Below are positions 1 to 10,980 of a stretch of DNA of 64,000 nucleotides, in pieces; within the stretch, counting starts at the first letter, position 1; every line of letters begins with the position of its first letter. This stretch comes from Meloidogyne chitwoodi (taxonomy: Eukaryota > Nematoda > Chromadorea > Rhabditida > Meloidogynidae). The stretch spans positions 186,001-250,000 of the forward strand of contig JACZZP010000003.1 of assembly GCA_015183035.1 (NCBI GenBank), read 5' to 3'. The position numbers and the translations under genes were made by a program. The notes under the pieces were generated by a model. That model searched no databases, had not been told where the DNA came from, and saw nothing but the letters and a program-made list of their open reading frames with translations.

Positions 1-1219
1 AAAATAATAAAAGAGAATTAAAATTATAAATTATTAAATAATAAAAATATATTTTTAAAAAAGCATACAAAAATATTTAAATAAAAATTATAGTTGGCAA
101 AAAGCTTTTTATTAAAATATTAGTATAATATTATAGAAGGGGATAAAGGAGAATAATAAAAAAAAAATAGAGTAATTCGTAATAACCAACTTTGTGAAGA
201 AAAAAAAAGTTTTTTTAAGATAAAAACGTTAGGAAAAATAAATAAATTAATTAAATTTTTAAGAAACAAAACCACGTATTTAAAAAAAATGAAACTTTTA
301 AATAATTATATTAATAAAAATAATAAAATTTATAATTTTTAAATTACTCAACAAATAAAAAAATAAAAAACCGCGACTCTAGAAAATTTAACACACAAAA
401 ACAAAAAATAGAAATTAAAAAATATTTTTAAAAAAATTAAATAAATGTTAAGTTAAAAGTTTGTTGTGGTTAAAAAAAAATAAATAATTTAATAATAATA
501 ATTTTAGTTTTTTAATAATTAATTAATTTTTTAATAATTAATTAATTTTTTAATAATTTAAAATTAAAATATAAATTTAACTTTGTGCGTTGTTTTCTCT
601 TCATTATTATTATTTTTAAATATAATTAAAATATATTTATTTTTTTTAGTAGATAAATATTAATATTTTGCTTTGTCTTTTTATCCTTTAAAATTTGAAT
701 TCTTTTATATATTTTTTCAATTTTTTTTAACCCAAAAAATAAAATATATAAAATTCATTTTTGATATTAATTTTTTTTTGTAATTATTATATTGATTAAA
801 TTTAATTTAAAAAAATATACAAAATTTTCTACATTTTATTTCATCTTTTTAAAATATTTTATTTTAAATATATATATCTTCATTAAAAAAATTAATTAAT
901 ATAAAAAATAAATTTTAAAAAATTAAAAATATTCAAATATATATTTATTTGTTAAAATTTCTTCAAAAAAAAATTTATTTTTATCCTCTTTAAAAAATTA
1001 ATATTTGCATTTTCTATATTAAAAAAAAATAAAATAAAATTTGAGACAAATATACATATATACTTCATTTATTTTTTTATTTAAATATAATTATTTTATT
1101 TTCCAAAAGATTGTTGTTAAAAAATATTTAAAAAATAATTAAATTAAAAAATAGTATAAGCTTCTTACAAACAAATAATTTAAAAATAAAAGCTTTAAAT
1201 TAAACAAAAACACAAAACT

Positions 1220-1305
1220 TCTTCATAGCCTAGTTGGTAACAACTCCGCCTAGTGAAAGTAACTGTATAGTAGAGGGATGTGGGTTCGAATCCATTTGTG
1301 GTAAA
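1220..1305 (+). repeat. tRNA-derived SINE-like copy 1
   Basis: An A-box-like stretch (TAGCCTAGTTGG at 1226) and a B-box (GGTTCGAATCC at 1283-1293) lie about 57 bp apart, as in a tRNA gene. The T-arm stem flanking the B-box does not pair and no acceptor stem closes, so this is not a working tRNA gene. It resembles the other copies in the window and is best read as a tRNA-derived short interspersed element with an internal RNA polymerase III promoter. Confidence 0.6.
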
Positions 1306-2069
1306 ATATTTAATTTAATTAGCAAAATAACTTCTTTTGATAATAATTAATTTTAAAAAGGTTACAAAAAATATCCAAAAATAAAAAGGGCGGTCCGAAA
1401 AAAAAAATTAAAGAAATCTGAAATTGAATTTAAAAAAACAAAAAAACTCCCACACACCAAAAGAAAAAAGCCTGAATATTTAAAGAAAATTCTTCTTGAT
1501 TAATTAATTAGATAAAATTAAATTATTATTCTTTAATTTGACTTAAACTATACATACAAGTTATTGTAATTATTCAAATATATATAGGAGAGACAGTAAA
1601 AATAAATTAAAATAATTCACGTTTATGTAGAGATTGACCATTTTTTAAATAATAATTTAATAAAAATATATGTAAAACCTTGATAAAATATAAATTTTTC
1701 TAAAAAAAAAATATATGTAAGTTTTGGAATATACAAAACAACAACATTTTCTTTAAAATAAATTTATAAATTAAAAAAAAGGCATACGCGTGTTATTTAA
1801 TGTTTTTAAGAAATGATGATGCGCTCTCTTCCCCTGCCTCCTTACAATAATTGAAAAAAAGGCTAAATTTCTTCATCAAATATTATTTTCTTTTAATCTT
1901 TTTTTTCAGCTTTGTGTAAAAAATATTAATTAATTAAACAAAGAATTTAATATAAAAATATAGTTAGTTAATTATTTAATTAAAAAAAGCCTTTTTTAAA
2001 ATCTGTGTTAATCCTTTTGTAAGGTAAAAAAGCCAATAATAAAGGCATTTAAATTAATTTTTCATAAAA

Positions 2070-2160
2070 GATGCATTATAGCTTAGTTGGTAAAATCTCC
2101 GCCTATTAAACGATGGTAGGCACTGGGTTCGAATCTTCTTGACTCTCCAACCATTTTTAA
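2070..2160 (+). repeat. tRNA-derived SINE-like copy 2
   Basis: The A-box TAGCTTAGTTGG (2079-2090) is followed by TCTCCGCCTATT and a B-box GGGTTCGAATC (2125-2135). Copy 1 shares the A-box, the CTCCGCCTA segment and the B-box. After the B-box, GACTCTCCAACCATTTTTAA resembles the 3' part of copy 3, showing that the repeat extends beyond the tRNA-like head. Confidence 0.62.
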
Positions 2161-2431
2161 ATTAAGGTAAAAATAATTTCCAATTTGCTGATTCTTATTT
2201 TGTTAAAATTAGCCATATCATATATATTTTTATAAATAAATATAATTGTTGACCATAAAAGATTCACTCAAAATTTAATATAGAAGAACAGTTAAGTGTA
2301 AAAAAACACCTGAAACTAATGAAAAAAACCGCCCAAAACCCATATAAATAAAATAATTAAAAAAGAAACGTGTCCTTTTGGATGTGTAAAAATGACATTT
2401 ATATATTGATGATATAAATCTTTATATATTG

Positions 2432-2550
2432 ATAGGTCTTTAGTTGTACAAACATTGCGCCTACTAGAATGAGGGTGGAAGTCATGGGAATCCGCTTGGC
2501 TCTCCAATAATTTTTAAATATAATAAAAATCTTCACAATTTTGAGATTTG
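2432..2550 (+). repeat. Degenerate SINE-like copy 3
   Basis: The block AGGTCTTTAGTTG, GCGCCTACTAGAATGAGGG and ATGGGAATCCGC follows the order of copies 2 and 4 but has a decayed B-box. Its 3' tail TTTTTAAATATAATAAAAAT plus CTTCAC is nearly the same as the tail of copy 4, which shows common descent. A 63-residue open frame on the minus strand across this block is not a gene. Confidence 0.5.
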
Positions 2551-2607
2551 TAAGTGAGACATTATATATATATTTAAATAAATTTAATATTCTTATACAA
2601 ATTAATA

Positions 2608-2730
2608 TAAAGGTCTTAGAGTAGTTGCTGGTAGCTCTGCCCCTATTGAAGAATGAGAGGTCATATGAGTTTGAATCCGTTTAACTTCATTTTTAAATAT
2701 AAAATAAAAATCTTCACTTTTTTTTGATTC
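2608..2730 (+). repeat. SINE-like copy 4
   Basis: The order is AGGTCTTAGAGTAGTTG, GCTCTGCCCCTATTGAAGAA, then a B-box GAGTTTGAATCC and the A+T-rich tail shared with copy 3. Together with copies 1-3 it forms a loose tandem cluster over 1.5 kb in one orientation. Confidence 0.52.
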
Positions 2731-3947
2731 TTTCAAGTTTCTCCCCTTGATTTCTTTCTATAATAATTTTTTTGATTAAAAAAAATCACAAACTAGTATA
2801 CAACTCAAAAGGTATATGTTGGCACGAAACACCTGAAACCAATTAAAAATCCCCAAAAACCATTTTTATATTAAAAAAAAATTATAAAAATAACCATACA
2901 TCCCTTTCAGACTTGTAAAAATGGCGCAATAAACACGATCCATCTAAATTTCACAAATTTCTCACAAAATTAACCTGGGCGATCTTTTGTATTTTTACTC
3001 TCTAATTATTAAGCAACAAATTACAGGGAAAGAGACATACACAACAAAAAAAGCGCATTTTCTGTGTTGTATGTAGGGAAAAAGAGAAGAAAAAACTCTG
3101 CATCAGACTTTCTCTCTATCTAAACATTCAAATTACTAAGAATAAAAACAAGCCAGTTAAGAGCAGAGAAATAGTGTAATTAAAAAAAAAAAGTTGGAGA
3201 AGAGACTCTAAAAATTAGAAACGCGGCAGACATAGAAATTGATTGGTTTGTGTAGTAGTGTATTTGAAAGACCAAAACTAATAACAGAGAAAAAAAGAAG
3301 TAAAATGGAAGCCATTGAAAACTCTTTTCAATAAATAAATACAGTAGTAAATGCAGCACAAAAAAGTGTAAAATAGAATAAAATTGTTCAAAATACCAAA
3401 AATATATTGAAATACAAGTAATATGTATAACCACACAAAATAATTGAATTTTTTAAAAAATAATTAATTTAATTATATTATACGCGTTGAATAAAAATAT
3501 ATTAATAATTGTAGAAAGACCATATATATTTAGGGATAGCTTTTTGTTTTAATCAAATGGTTAAGCAATAAAAACACAAGAAACTCTCTAATAAAGCATT
3601 GAAAAAATAAAAATAAATATATGTAATGTTGATTGATCCCAAATTTTTTCAATCATTTATAAAGGTAATAAATGCGGTTCACCCTAAAAAAAAAAAGAAA
3701 AAGAATTTTTTTAATTTATAAAACGCTTTAAAATAAAAAAAAACTTAGTAAAGGAAAAGGAACACAAGTAGCAAAAAATATAAGGGAAAGAAAGAGGTTA
3801 TATCTTTATCTTTTTTATAAAAGGAAAATTTTTAAAAGAATAAAAATAAATGAATATGGTTTTAGTAGCTTTCTGAAGGGGTATTTAAAGGCACATTTTT
3901 ATGGGCGGAGTCAAATAAATCGAAGAAGAAAAACGCACTCGTTACTC

Positions 3948-3960
3948 GAACATTCGAGAA
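3948..3960. promoter_or_regulatory. Possible heat-shock element (three-unit)
   Basis: The sequence GAAcaTTCgaGAA is a perfect three-unit HSF recognition pattern (nGAAnnTTCnnGAA). A TATA-like TATTTAAAGG lies about 65 bp to the left. No coding exon is recognisable next to it, so no target gene can be named, and a nine-base match could arise by chance in 64 kb. Confidence 0.25.
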
Positions 3961-4399
3961 GCATTAAAAAAAATAGAGAAAGAAATAAGAAATAAAAAAA
4001 AAATAGTATTAAATTATAAGAGAGAATATATCGATAAAAGCGAGCATTTTATAGTCAGTCAGTCATACATGTGTCATTTATTATTTGTTGTATGTTGACA
4101 GCCGTTAAGCAAAAAAAAAAAGGGAAAAAAGAGAGGAGAAGATTGTGAAATCTCTCGTAGAGTTGTTGACGAAAATAATATATAACAAGATTGGCATATG
4201 ATATTTATTTTTTTTACAAATTTCAAAATTGAAAACAAAAATAGAAAATAAATTTCAAAATATTATAGGAAAAAACAATTTTTTTTTTACTAAAAAGTAT
4301 GTAGCAAAAAAAATTATAAAATTTTACGATATACTAAACTCTTTTATAAAATTATAAAAAAAATTTTACACAAAAATAGTCCCTTAAAAATTAAATATA

Positions 4400-4492
4400 A
4401 CACTGAAGGACTCGAACTTTTATCACTTTTAAAGAGGACGCGCAATCCAGGCGGAGGCGATACCGACTTAACCAAAGATCAACTTAACATAT
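4400..4492 (-). repeat. SINE-like copy 5, inverted
   Basis: Read on the minus strand, it gives TTGGTTAAGTCGGTATCGCC, CTCCGCCTGGATTGCGCG and a B-box AGTTCGAGTCC. The A-box to B-box layout matches the tandem copies at 1.2-2.7 kb, in the opposite direction. It is not a foldable tRNA. Confidence 0.58.
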
Positions 4493-5163
4493 AATGCAGA
4501 ATATTTTTACTTATAGCACTTTGTTAAAATATTAAATAACTTCAAAAAATCTAAAATTAGTTTTTCTCTCTCTCTCAGACTCTAAAAACCCACTCCAAAC
4601 CTCACATATATATTTATGTCTATACAACTGACAGTTAACTTTTTTAAAAAAAAATTGATTGTGAAATATACTATGCGTGCGTCAAAAAAAAATTAATATA
4701 GCGCCACGAAGTAAAAATTGAAAAAAAAATTTATATTAAAAGAGTTAAAAGAAGAGAAAAAAAGAAAATAGTGTGTGGAGAGTCATATGACTATTTTTAC
4801 GACTATAATGTATTTTGAAATATTTGTTTTATAAAAAAAGTTTTAAAAAAATAATAATAAAATTATTAATATTACTCCCCTTAAAACCTCTTATCTCCCC
4901 AATCAACATAAAAATAAAAAAAATTAGTTAAAAAAATATATATAAATATTCTCCCCACAAAAAACATAAATTACATGTACCTTATAATATAAACTCTTAC
5001 AATTTTACTAACCCTTTTTTTTAAATTATATATAAATATATACATAGAGAATAACCAAAAATATTAATTAATTATTCATATATTTGTGTTATATTTTAAC
5101 AAAAAAACCCAAAAACAATAATAATTATTATTATTTTATTAATAAAAAAAAATCCACCGGAAA

Positions 5164-8100
5164 TCATAGTCCTTCAGCAAGTCTCTTTTCCACTTGTTCC
5201 AATACTTCTTTGCGATAATCATCAAATTCACCATCAATTTGATAAATGTTCTTAAAGAAAAATAAAAAAATCTTTTAAAAAATTAAAGAAAAAAAACCTC
5301 ATCTTCAACAATCCATAATCTACAATTTGTTGCACGAATTAATCTTTCATCGTGTGTAACCATTAATACACCTCCATTAAATGTTTCTATTCCATCTGCT
5401 AATGCTTGTATAGATTCAATATCCAAATTATTTGTTGGTTCATCCTTAAAATTTAAATAAAAAAATATTAAAAAGTTGACATTTTATCCTCCACAAACCC
5501 ACACAAAAAATTAAAAAATAAATTTAAAAAATATAAATATACCAAAATTAAAATATCTGGTGCAGTTAAAGCCAATTCTGCTAAAGCAACACGACTCTTT
5601 TGTCCGCCAGAAAGATTTTTAATTTTGACTGTATGTGCTTGAGAAATTAATCCAACCATTCCCAAATTTTTTCTGGCACTCTAAGTAAAAAAATATAAAT
5701 AAATAAAAAATTAAAATTTTAAAAAAAAAACCTGATGATCAATATTATATTTAACCATCAAATATTCAACTGGTGATTGTTCACCATTTAATGATTCATT
5801 AGAATGTTGATCAAACCAACCAATTCTAAGCTGTCTGTGTTTAACTAATTCACCTTTAGTCTGAAATTTAAAATTAAATTTTTTTAAATTAAAAAAAAAG
5901 AAAACCGGAATTAATTTTCCACTTAATAATTTTAATAAAGTTGATTTGCCAACACCATTAGGTCCAACAATTACAATTCTTGAATCCATATCAACACCAA
6001 AATCGACATTTTTAAATAAAAATTTTTTATCTTCTTTTCCATAACTGAAGGAAACATCTTTTCAAAAAGAAGAAAATTAAATTAATATTTAAAAAAAGAA
6101 AAACCATGTAATCCCAAAACGGGTGGTGCCAATTTTGCTGGTTCAGGAAAAGTAAATTTGACAGAATATTCTTTAATTTTTTGAAGAAGTTCTGGTGGGG
6201 GAGCATCTTCTAAAAAAAATTAATTAATTAAAAATAACAATTTATTTTTCAAAAAAATTAAAAAAAACCTTCATCTCCAATAGTTGCAGAACCTCTTTCA
6301 CCTTTCTTTCCAGCAGCTTTTTGTTGTTTTATATTCATTTTTCCTTTAATTTCATCTATTGCTTGTTTTCCACTTTTACCTCCTTTTTTTAATGCGTGCA
6401 ATTGTTTTTGTTGATTTTCAAAAGCTTTTAAATGTTCGCGCAATTTTTGTTCATACATTTTACGGAATGAAGCTGAAAAGAGAGAAAAAATAAACTTTAA
6501 ATCAGAATTTTATAAAAACACACAATTGTAAAAATCAGAATTTTATAAAAACAAACAATTGTAAAAATCAGATTTTTTTTAAAAACAAACAATTGTAAAA
6601 ACCAGAATTTTTTTAAAAACAAACAATTGTAAAAATCAGAATTTTTTAAAAACAAACTTAAAACACACATCTTTCAAGTTTATTTAAAAAATAAATTTAA
6701 TATAAAAATATGCTTACTATAATTTCCTTTGTAATAAAAAAGTTTCTGATTATCCAGGTGAATAATATCCGTACAAATATTATCAAGAAAAGATTGATCG
6801 TGAGAAACAATTAATAAAGTTTTTTTCCAATTTTGAAGATAACTAAAAATTTAAAATAAATAAAAAAAATTATTTTTTTTCAAAATGTTCAAAAGGATTA
6901 AACTCGCCAAAATGTCTCTCAAATAAATATTTATTTTTTCAAAAAATTGGACATTTTTTGAAAATTGAACATTTTGAGATCTGAACATTTTTAAATAAAA
7001 ATTAAAATAATACTTGTCAAGCCAAATAACAGCATTTAAATCCAAATGATTAGTAGGTTCATCTAATAATAAAAGTGTAGGTTCCAAAAATAATGCTCTA
7101 GCAAGTGATATTCTCATTCTCCAACCTCCAGAAAAATTTTTTACTCCTTTTTCTTGCATTTCTTTACTAAACCCTAATCCTGCCAAAATTCTTCTAGCTC
7201 TAGATTCTGCAGAACTTGCACCAATATTTTTTAATTCATTAGAAACCTGTTGTAATTGTTCACTAGCATTAATATCACCTAATTCTAATTTTGTTATTAA
7301 TTCTGCTTCTAAATTTATTAATTCCATTCGAATTTTATCTGAACGTAAAACTGTTTCAATTGCTGAAGTTTCGTCTGCTTCAATTTCTAAAAAAAATAAA
7401 TTAAAAAAAATAAATTATTAAAACACCCCAATAAATCCTCTTTTTTCCCTTATAAATAAATTTAACCAACTTAACCAAAAAACCTATAATATATAATTCT
7501 CACAAGAAAATGGAGTGGTTGGTTGGTGGTGGTTTAAAAGTTAAAAAATATTATAAAAATTCTAAACCTTGTTCACAATATAAAATATCAATATTTGGTG
7601 GAATTGCAAGTTTTCGAGCAGCAATGTGTTTTAAAAGTGTAGTTTTACCCATTCCATTTGGTCCAACTAATCCATAACGTCTACCCATTGCAACGGTTAA
7701 ACAAGCTTTATTAAATAATTGTCTTCCATCTGCAGATATATCAAAATTTTCAACCTTTAAATTATTAAATTAGTCCAATCCTTTTAAAAAAACCTTTATA
7801 TCAACTGCTGTTTCCATTAAATTTATTTGTGCATCAGTTTTTACTTGTTGTGAAACAGTAAATTGATCACCAACTTCAGCACCAGAACCTATTCCGCCTT
7901 TAAAAAAATTTTTTTAATAAATTTTACAAGCTTCTAACATCAATTTTATCAAAAAGATACAATTTTTGAGTATAAAAAAATTAATTTCCCCTGAGCGGAT
8001 TCGAACCAATGACCCCCAAAGTCGCTGTCCCTGCTCATGAAATAAAAAACATATTTAAAAATTTTAATATCCACAAAAATCTTAAAACTCATCCAAAAAA

Positions 8101-8287
8101 CAATTTAAATTTAATAACCTCTTTTAATTTCTGATGAAGTTTGATCCTCTTCACTTTTAATATTATGCAATTTTGACCCCATTGCTTGCAAATCCTTTTC
8201 ATATTCATTTCGCTTTTGCTGTTTTTTGAGTTCTTTCCGAGTTAATTTTTTTGTTTCCAATTGTTGATCATCTTCAATAGTTGACAT
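5164..8287 (-). CDS. abcf-1: ABCF1-type ABC protein (GCN20-like translation factor)
   Basis: This soluble twin-ATPase of the ABC-F family acts with ribosomes and eIF2 in translation; it has no membrane domain. About twelve exons encode, in order, a short lysine-rich N-terminus ([19 protein letters not shown]), ABC domain 1 with Walker [10 protein letters not shown], signature [14 protein letters not shown] and Walker [13 protein letters not shown], a charged linker, and ABC domain 2 with [23 protein letters not shown] and a DEPTN(N)LD box. The end matches the C-terminus of animal ABCF1 ([20 protein letters not shown]). The N-terminus is much shorter than in mammals. The start ATG is at 8287 and the stop at 5164. 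One intron carries a minisatellite (6500-6655) and another a SINE-like copy (about 7985-8035). The RSRC1-like gene ends only 199 bp upstream on the same strand. Orthology to ABCF1 rather than ABCF2 or ABCF3 is strong. Confidence 0.93.
6500..6655. repeat. Minisatellite in abcf-1 intron, about 35-bp unit
   Basis: About five tandem copies of a unit built from AAAAATCAGAATTTT followed by ATAAAAACAAACAATTGT lie entirely within an intron. The same AATCAGAATTTT word recurs in unrelated introns across the window, so this is a locally expanded member of a dispersed repeat. Confidence 0.85.
7985..8035 (-). repeat. SINE-like fragment in abcf-1 intron
   Basis: On the minus strand, a B-box GGTTCGAATCC with flanks CATT and GCTCAGGGG is present, with only a weak A-box region. 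It lies in the first large intron of the ABCF1 gene, on the sense strand of that gene. Confidence 0.45.
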
Positions 8288-8486
8288 TTTTTTGGTTAAA
8301 TTAATTAGTTATATATTAATTAAAAAAAAAATTAAATTTAAAAATTCTTTCTTTTAAGAAAAATAAAATATGTGGTACTGCAACCACAATAAATTAAAAA
8401 TATATAAAAAATAATTTTTTATTTATTAAATTTATGCAAATAAAAATCCAATAAATATGTCTTTTGAAGAAAAAAACCTTTCTTTT

Positions 8487-9604
8487 TTACAAAATTCCCT
8501 CAATTGCCAACTTTCTTCTTTCTCTAAATAATTCTAACCAACGCTGATTTCGAATTTCTGGGTCTTCTGACAACTTAAAAAAAAGAATTTTTTCATTTAA
8601 TATTAAAAAATTAACTTTTTCATGTGCCAAAGGGAATCTGCTTAATGGAACATTTTTTTCTTCTTCCTCCTCTTTTGCATCTTTTTGTTCATCAACAACT
8701 CGTTTTTTAGTAGCATTTACATCCTTTTTTGTACATTTTTCAACAATTTTTTTATTTGCCCATAATGGTCCAAACATTGCACGGTCATGTTGGGTAGTTG
8801 CTGAAGAGATTAAAGTTACATTCTCGGAGTTTTTGGAAGAAGTCTAAAAGGTTCGAAAGTAAAAAATTTTAGAAGAAATAAAATAAACCGATCTTCCAGA
8901 ATCTGCATCTGATTTGAATGAACAAGGCTTAAATCCAGGATTGTCAATTCGTTCAATAGCTTCTTGACGAGAAACTGAATCTACTATTATATCAGAAGTA
9001 TCTAAAAAATGACAAAATACAATGGTGGCAAACATTAAAATAGGAACCTTGTCTTTCCTGTTTCACGGCAACGTTGCGAGAGGATTCCAAGCTTTTAATA
9101 TCATCAATTGCTTCATTCAAAGAAGATTTCAACAAATTTTTTGCTTTGTCAATTCCTCTTTGTATATCCTTCTTTGAACTGAAAAAAAAGTGAATTAAGA
9201 AGTCAATAGATTGGCAATCTTGGGCTGAACTTTGGGTCTATTGATCTGGGAAGGATACAGGATCTGAATTCAATGAGAAACAAAAATACACAAAAACCCC
9301 TGTATATGAGTCAGCAGCCCAAACTTTGGCAGAGAACTAGCTCGATCTGGCTCACTCAAAATGAAACATCTGGCAAAAGATTGTCTAATAACCAAAATAA
9401 TGCAATTATGGGAATTTTAGTTCAAAGCTAAAGATTATAATCAAATAAACCTTCAAACATTCTGGCCAATATAAAAAGAAACCTCTTATTCTCATGTTTA
9501 TGACGTTCTTCCTTTTTTGATCTTCTAGGACTTCTACTTCTAGCCGATTTTCTATCATGAGTATGACGACGAGATGAAGACGAATACGAGCTTTTGCTGC
9601 TCAT
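8487..9604 (-). CDS. RSRC1-like serine/arginine-rich splicing protein
   Basis: The N-terminus is an RS-type domain (MSSKSSYSSSSRRHTHDRKSA then RSRSPRRSKK). It is followed by a helical acidic middle segment (IDKAKNLLKSSLNEAIDDIK), a block DTSDIIVDSVSRQEAIERID, and a C-terminal segment PLAHEK-LSEDPEIRNQRW-LELFRERRKLA. The last two blocks parallel RSRC1/SRrp53 (EAIESDSFVQQTF and SLAHPNLFIEKADAEEKW), which acts in pre-mRNA splicing and splice-site choice. About five exons are present; the intron after HEK runs from GTTAAT to AAG. It is shorter than vertebrate RSRC1, mainly in the RS domain. Other small SR-related nuclear proteins are possible. It stands 199 bp upstream of abcf-1 on the same strand, a spacing typical of nematode operons. 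Confidence 0.6.
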
Positions 9605-10306
9605 TTATATAATTAATGGTTTTAACTAAAAAGAAGACTGAAATAAAACAAAGGTTTGATAAAATAAACAAAAAAGATATAAGCGCGGAAAACATTAAGG
9701 GTAACTTAAAATATTGATCTATAATAGGCGAATAACAGGTATCAGTCTAAACGAATCATAGACAATTTAAATTAACAACAAAATGATAAAATGTCAAAAA
9801 ATTGAAGGTAGGAAAAATTAATTTGCTCAGACTCTATCGCCCTGAATCAAAGAGAAGAAAGTTCGTCTCTAAATCTCTGTCCACACTATTTTTCAAGAAT
9901 ATTCTAGAATAAACAGAATGCCAAAAATAAAAATTTAAAAAAAACGAGCAGCGTAACTCTAAAGCAAACCGGTTTTTCGATTTGACTTTTTGGTAAAAAC
10001 ACACTAACCTTGACTTTACAACAGCTTTTTTTGTTTCCAATGTACACTTACATCTTGTTGACATTCCATCCACTTTGTTTGCTGCCATCCATATTGTCCA
10101 TTTGTTTATTGCTTTCCTGATGACATGTTGAAGCTAAATTCTTGAAAAAAAACAAAAAAATAATGTTAAAAGACAAGCGAAAGACAAAACAAGGACAAAG
10201 AATTGGACAAACAAAAAATAAAAAGGAAGAGAGGTAAATCGCTCGCGCAGATTTTTTCGCAAATTTTGCAAATTTTTGATTTTTTAATTAAAAAAAAGTT
10301 TAAAGC
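9605..10306. other. Spacer between RSRC1-like gene and G+C-rich island
   Basis: There is no conserved protein. On the minus strand, about 10035-10150, a short open stretch MDNMDGSKQSGWNVNK ends at a perfect donor-like GTAAGTG, so it could be a 5' exon of a minus-strand transcript leading to the RSRC1-like gene. The rest is A+T-rich, with a few GC-richer words (AATCGCTCGCGCAG near 10236). Confidence 0.3.
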
Positions 10307-10980
10307 TTACAAGGCTTGAAGACTCGAAGATGGTGTGGTGATCATGAAGAGCATCCAAGTATTAAGCCAGTTGAGAGCAGTGCATCCAAGGCCGTAGTCG
10401 AACCTGGCTTAAAAAAGGAGGGGGACCCGAACCCAAAATAAACAAAAAAGACTACACCGGACGCCACCAGTGTACAGGGCTCCTCGACGATACAGTGCGC
10501 CTTGTGGCCATGTTGCTGAAGGACAGAGCTCCTTGCGTCATCTTCATGTCGTCTATAATAAAAAAATTTAATCTTTTTTAAAAAATTAAAAATGAAACCG
10601 TTCAAGTGTAGAGTCCACCAATGAAGAGCAAATCCAGAAGAGCATGGCGAACATTTTGAACATCCTTAAATAAAAAATTGAAGCTGTTCTAATAAAATTA
10701 AATTAAAAAAACCGAAGCCATTGGAGTAGTTGTCAGTCAAGAACGGCAACTATAAAATGAGCCTATTAAAGAATTGACCAAAAAACTAACTCAGGTTGAG
10801 GAGCATGTTGAGTTGAGTTGAAGAGCACACCATAGCCATGTAGAGCATGAAGAACAATCTAGGCTGTGTCAAAAAAAAAATTAAATTATATATTAAAAAT
10901 TTTAAATTTTAAAAAATTAAAAAAAATAAACCGCCGCCACCACCATCCATCTGCAGCATGTCCAGAAGCGGTCCAGAAGC
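10307..10980 (-). pseudogene. Unrecognised spliced gene or pseudogene with one in-frame TGA
   Basis: Six blocks of about 50% G+C stand out from the A+T-rich surroundings. They are separated by short introns of the local GT...AG type on the minus strand: about 10932-10980, 10796-10866, 10715-10751, 10604-10668, 10460-10554 and 10307-10408. Splicing them keeps one reading frame from the first block to a TAA at 10307-10309, interrupted by a single TGA in the third block (...AVLD-stop-QLLQWLR...). The predicted peptide is hydrophobic at first (RLFFMLYMAMVCSS, then MFKMFAMLFWICSSLVD). A charged cysteine-containing loop follows (RHEDDARSSVLQQHGHK, CIVEEPC), then LNTWMLFMITTPSSSLQAL. A shorter product could start at the ATG of MFKMFAM, after the TGA, as a signal-peptide-like protein of about 86 residues. 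A second frame is also open over the last four blocks, so the coding claim is weak. I do not recognise a family. Confidence 0.35.

Larger units (their letters stand above)
1..5163. other. Gene-free A+T-rich region with SINE-like repeats
   Basis: I see no convincing exon on either strand here; open frames are short, low-complexity or lie in repeats. The stretch holds five tRNA-like SINE copies (listed separately), a short tandem repeat near 508-565 built on TTTTTTAATAATTAATTAA, and a heat-shock-element-like motif near 3948. Two further blocks, about 2308-2400 and 2829-2930, share the leader ACACCTGAAAC and a common layout, so they look like another old repeat pair. This region lies downstream of the minus-strand ABCF1 gene and may contain that gene's 3' UTR at its right end. 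Confidence 0.6.

Noticed and set aside
1220..1305. Possible functional tRNA gene
   Set aside because: A- and B-boxes are present, but the T-stem has mismatches and no acceptor stem closes.
3180..3434. 84-residue minus-strand open frame rich in Phe, Leu and Ile
   Set aside because: Pure A+T codon noise: no conserved pattern, no neighbouring exon, and it ends in a poly-A/T run.
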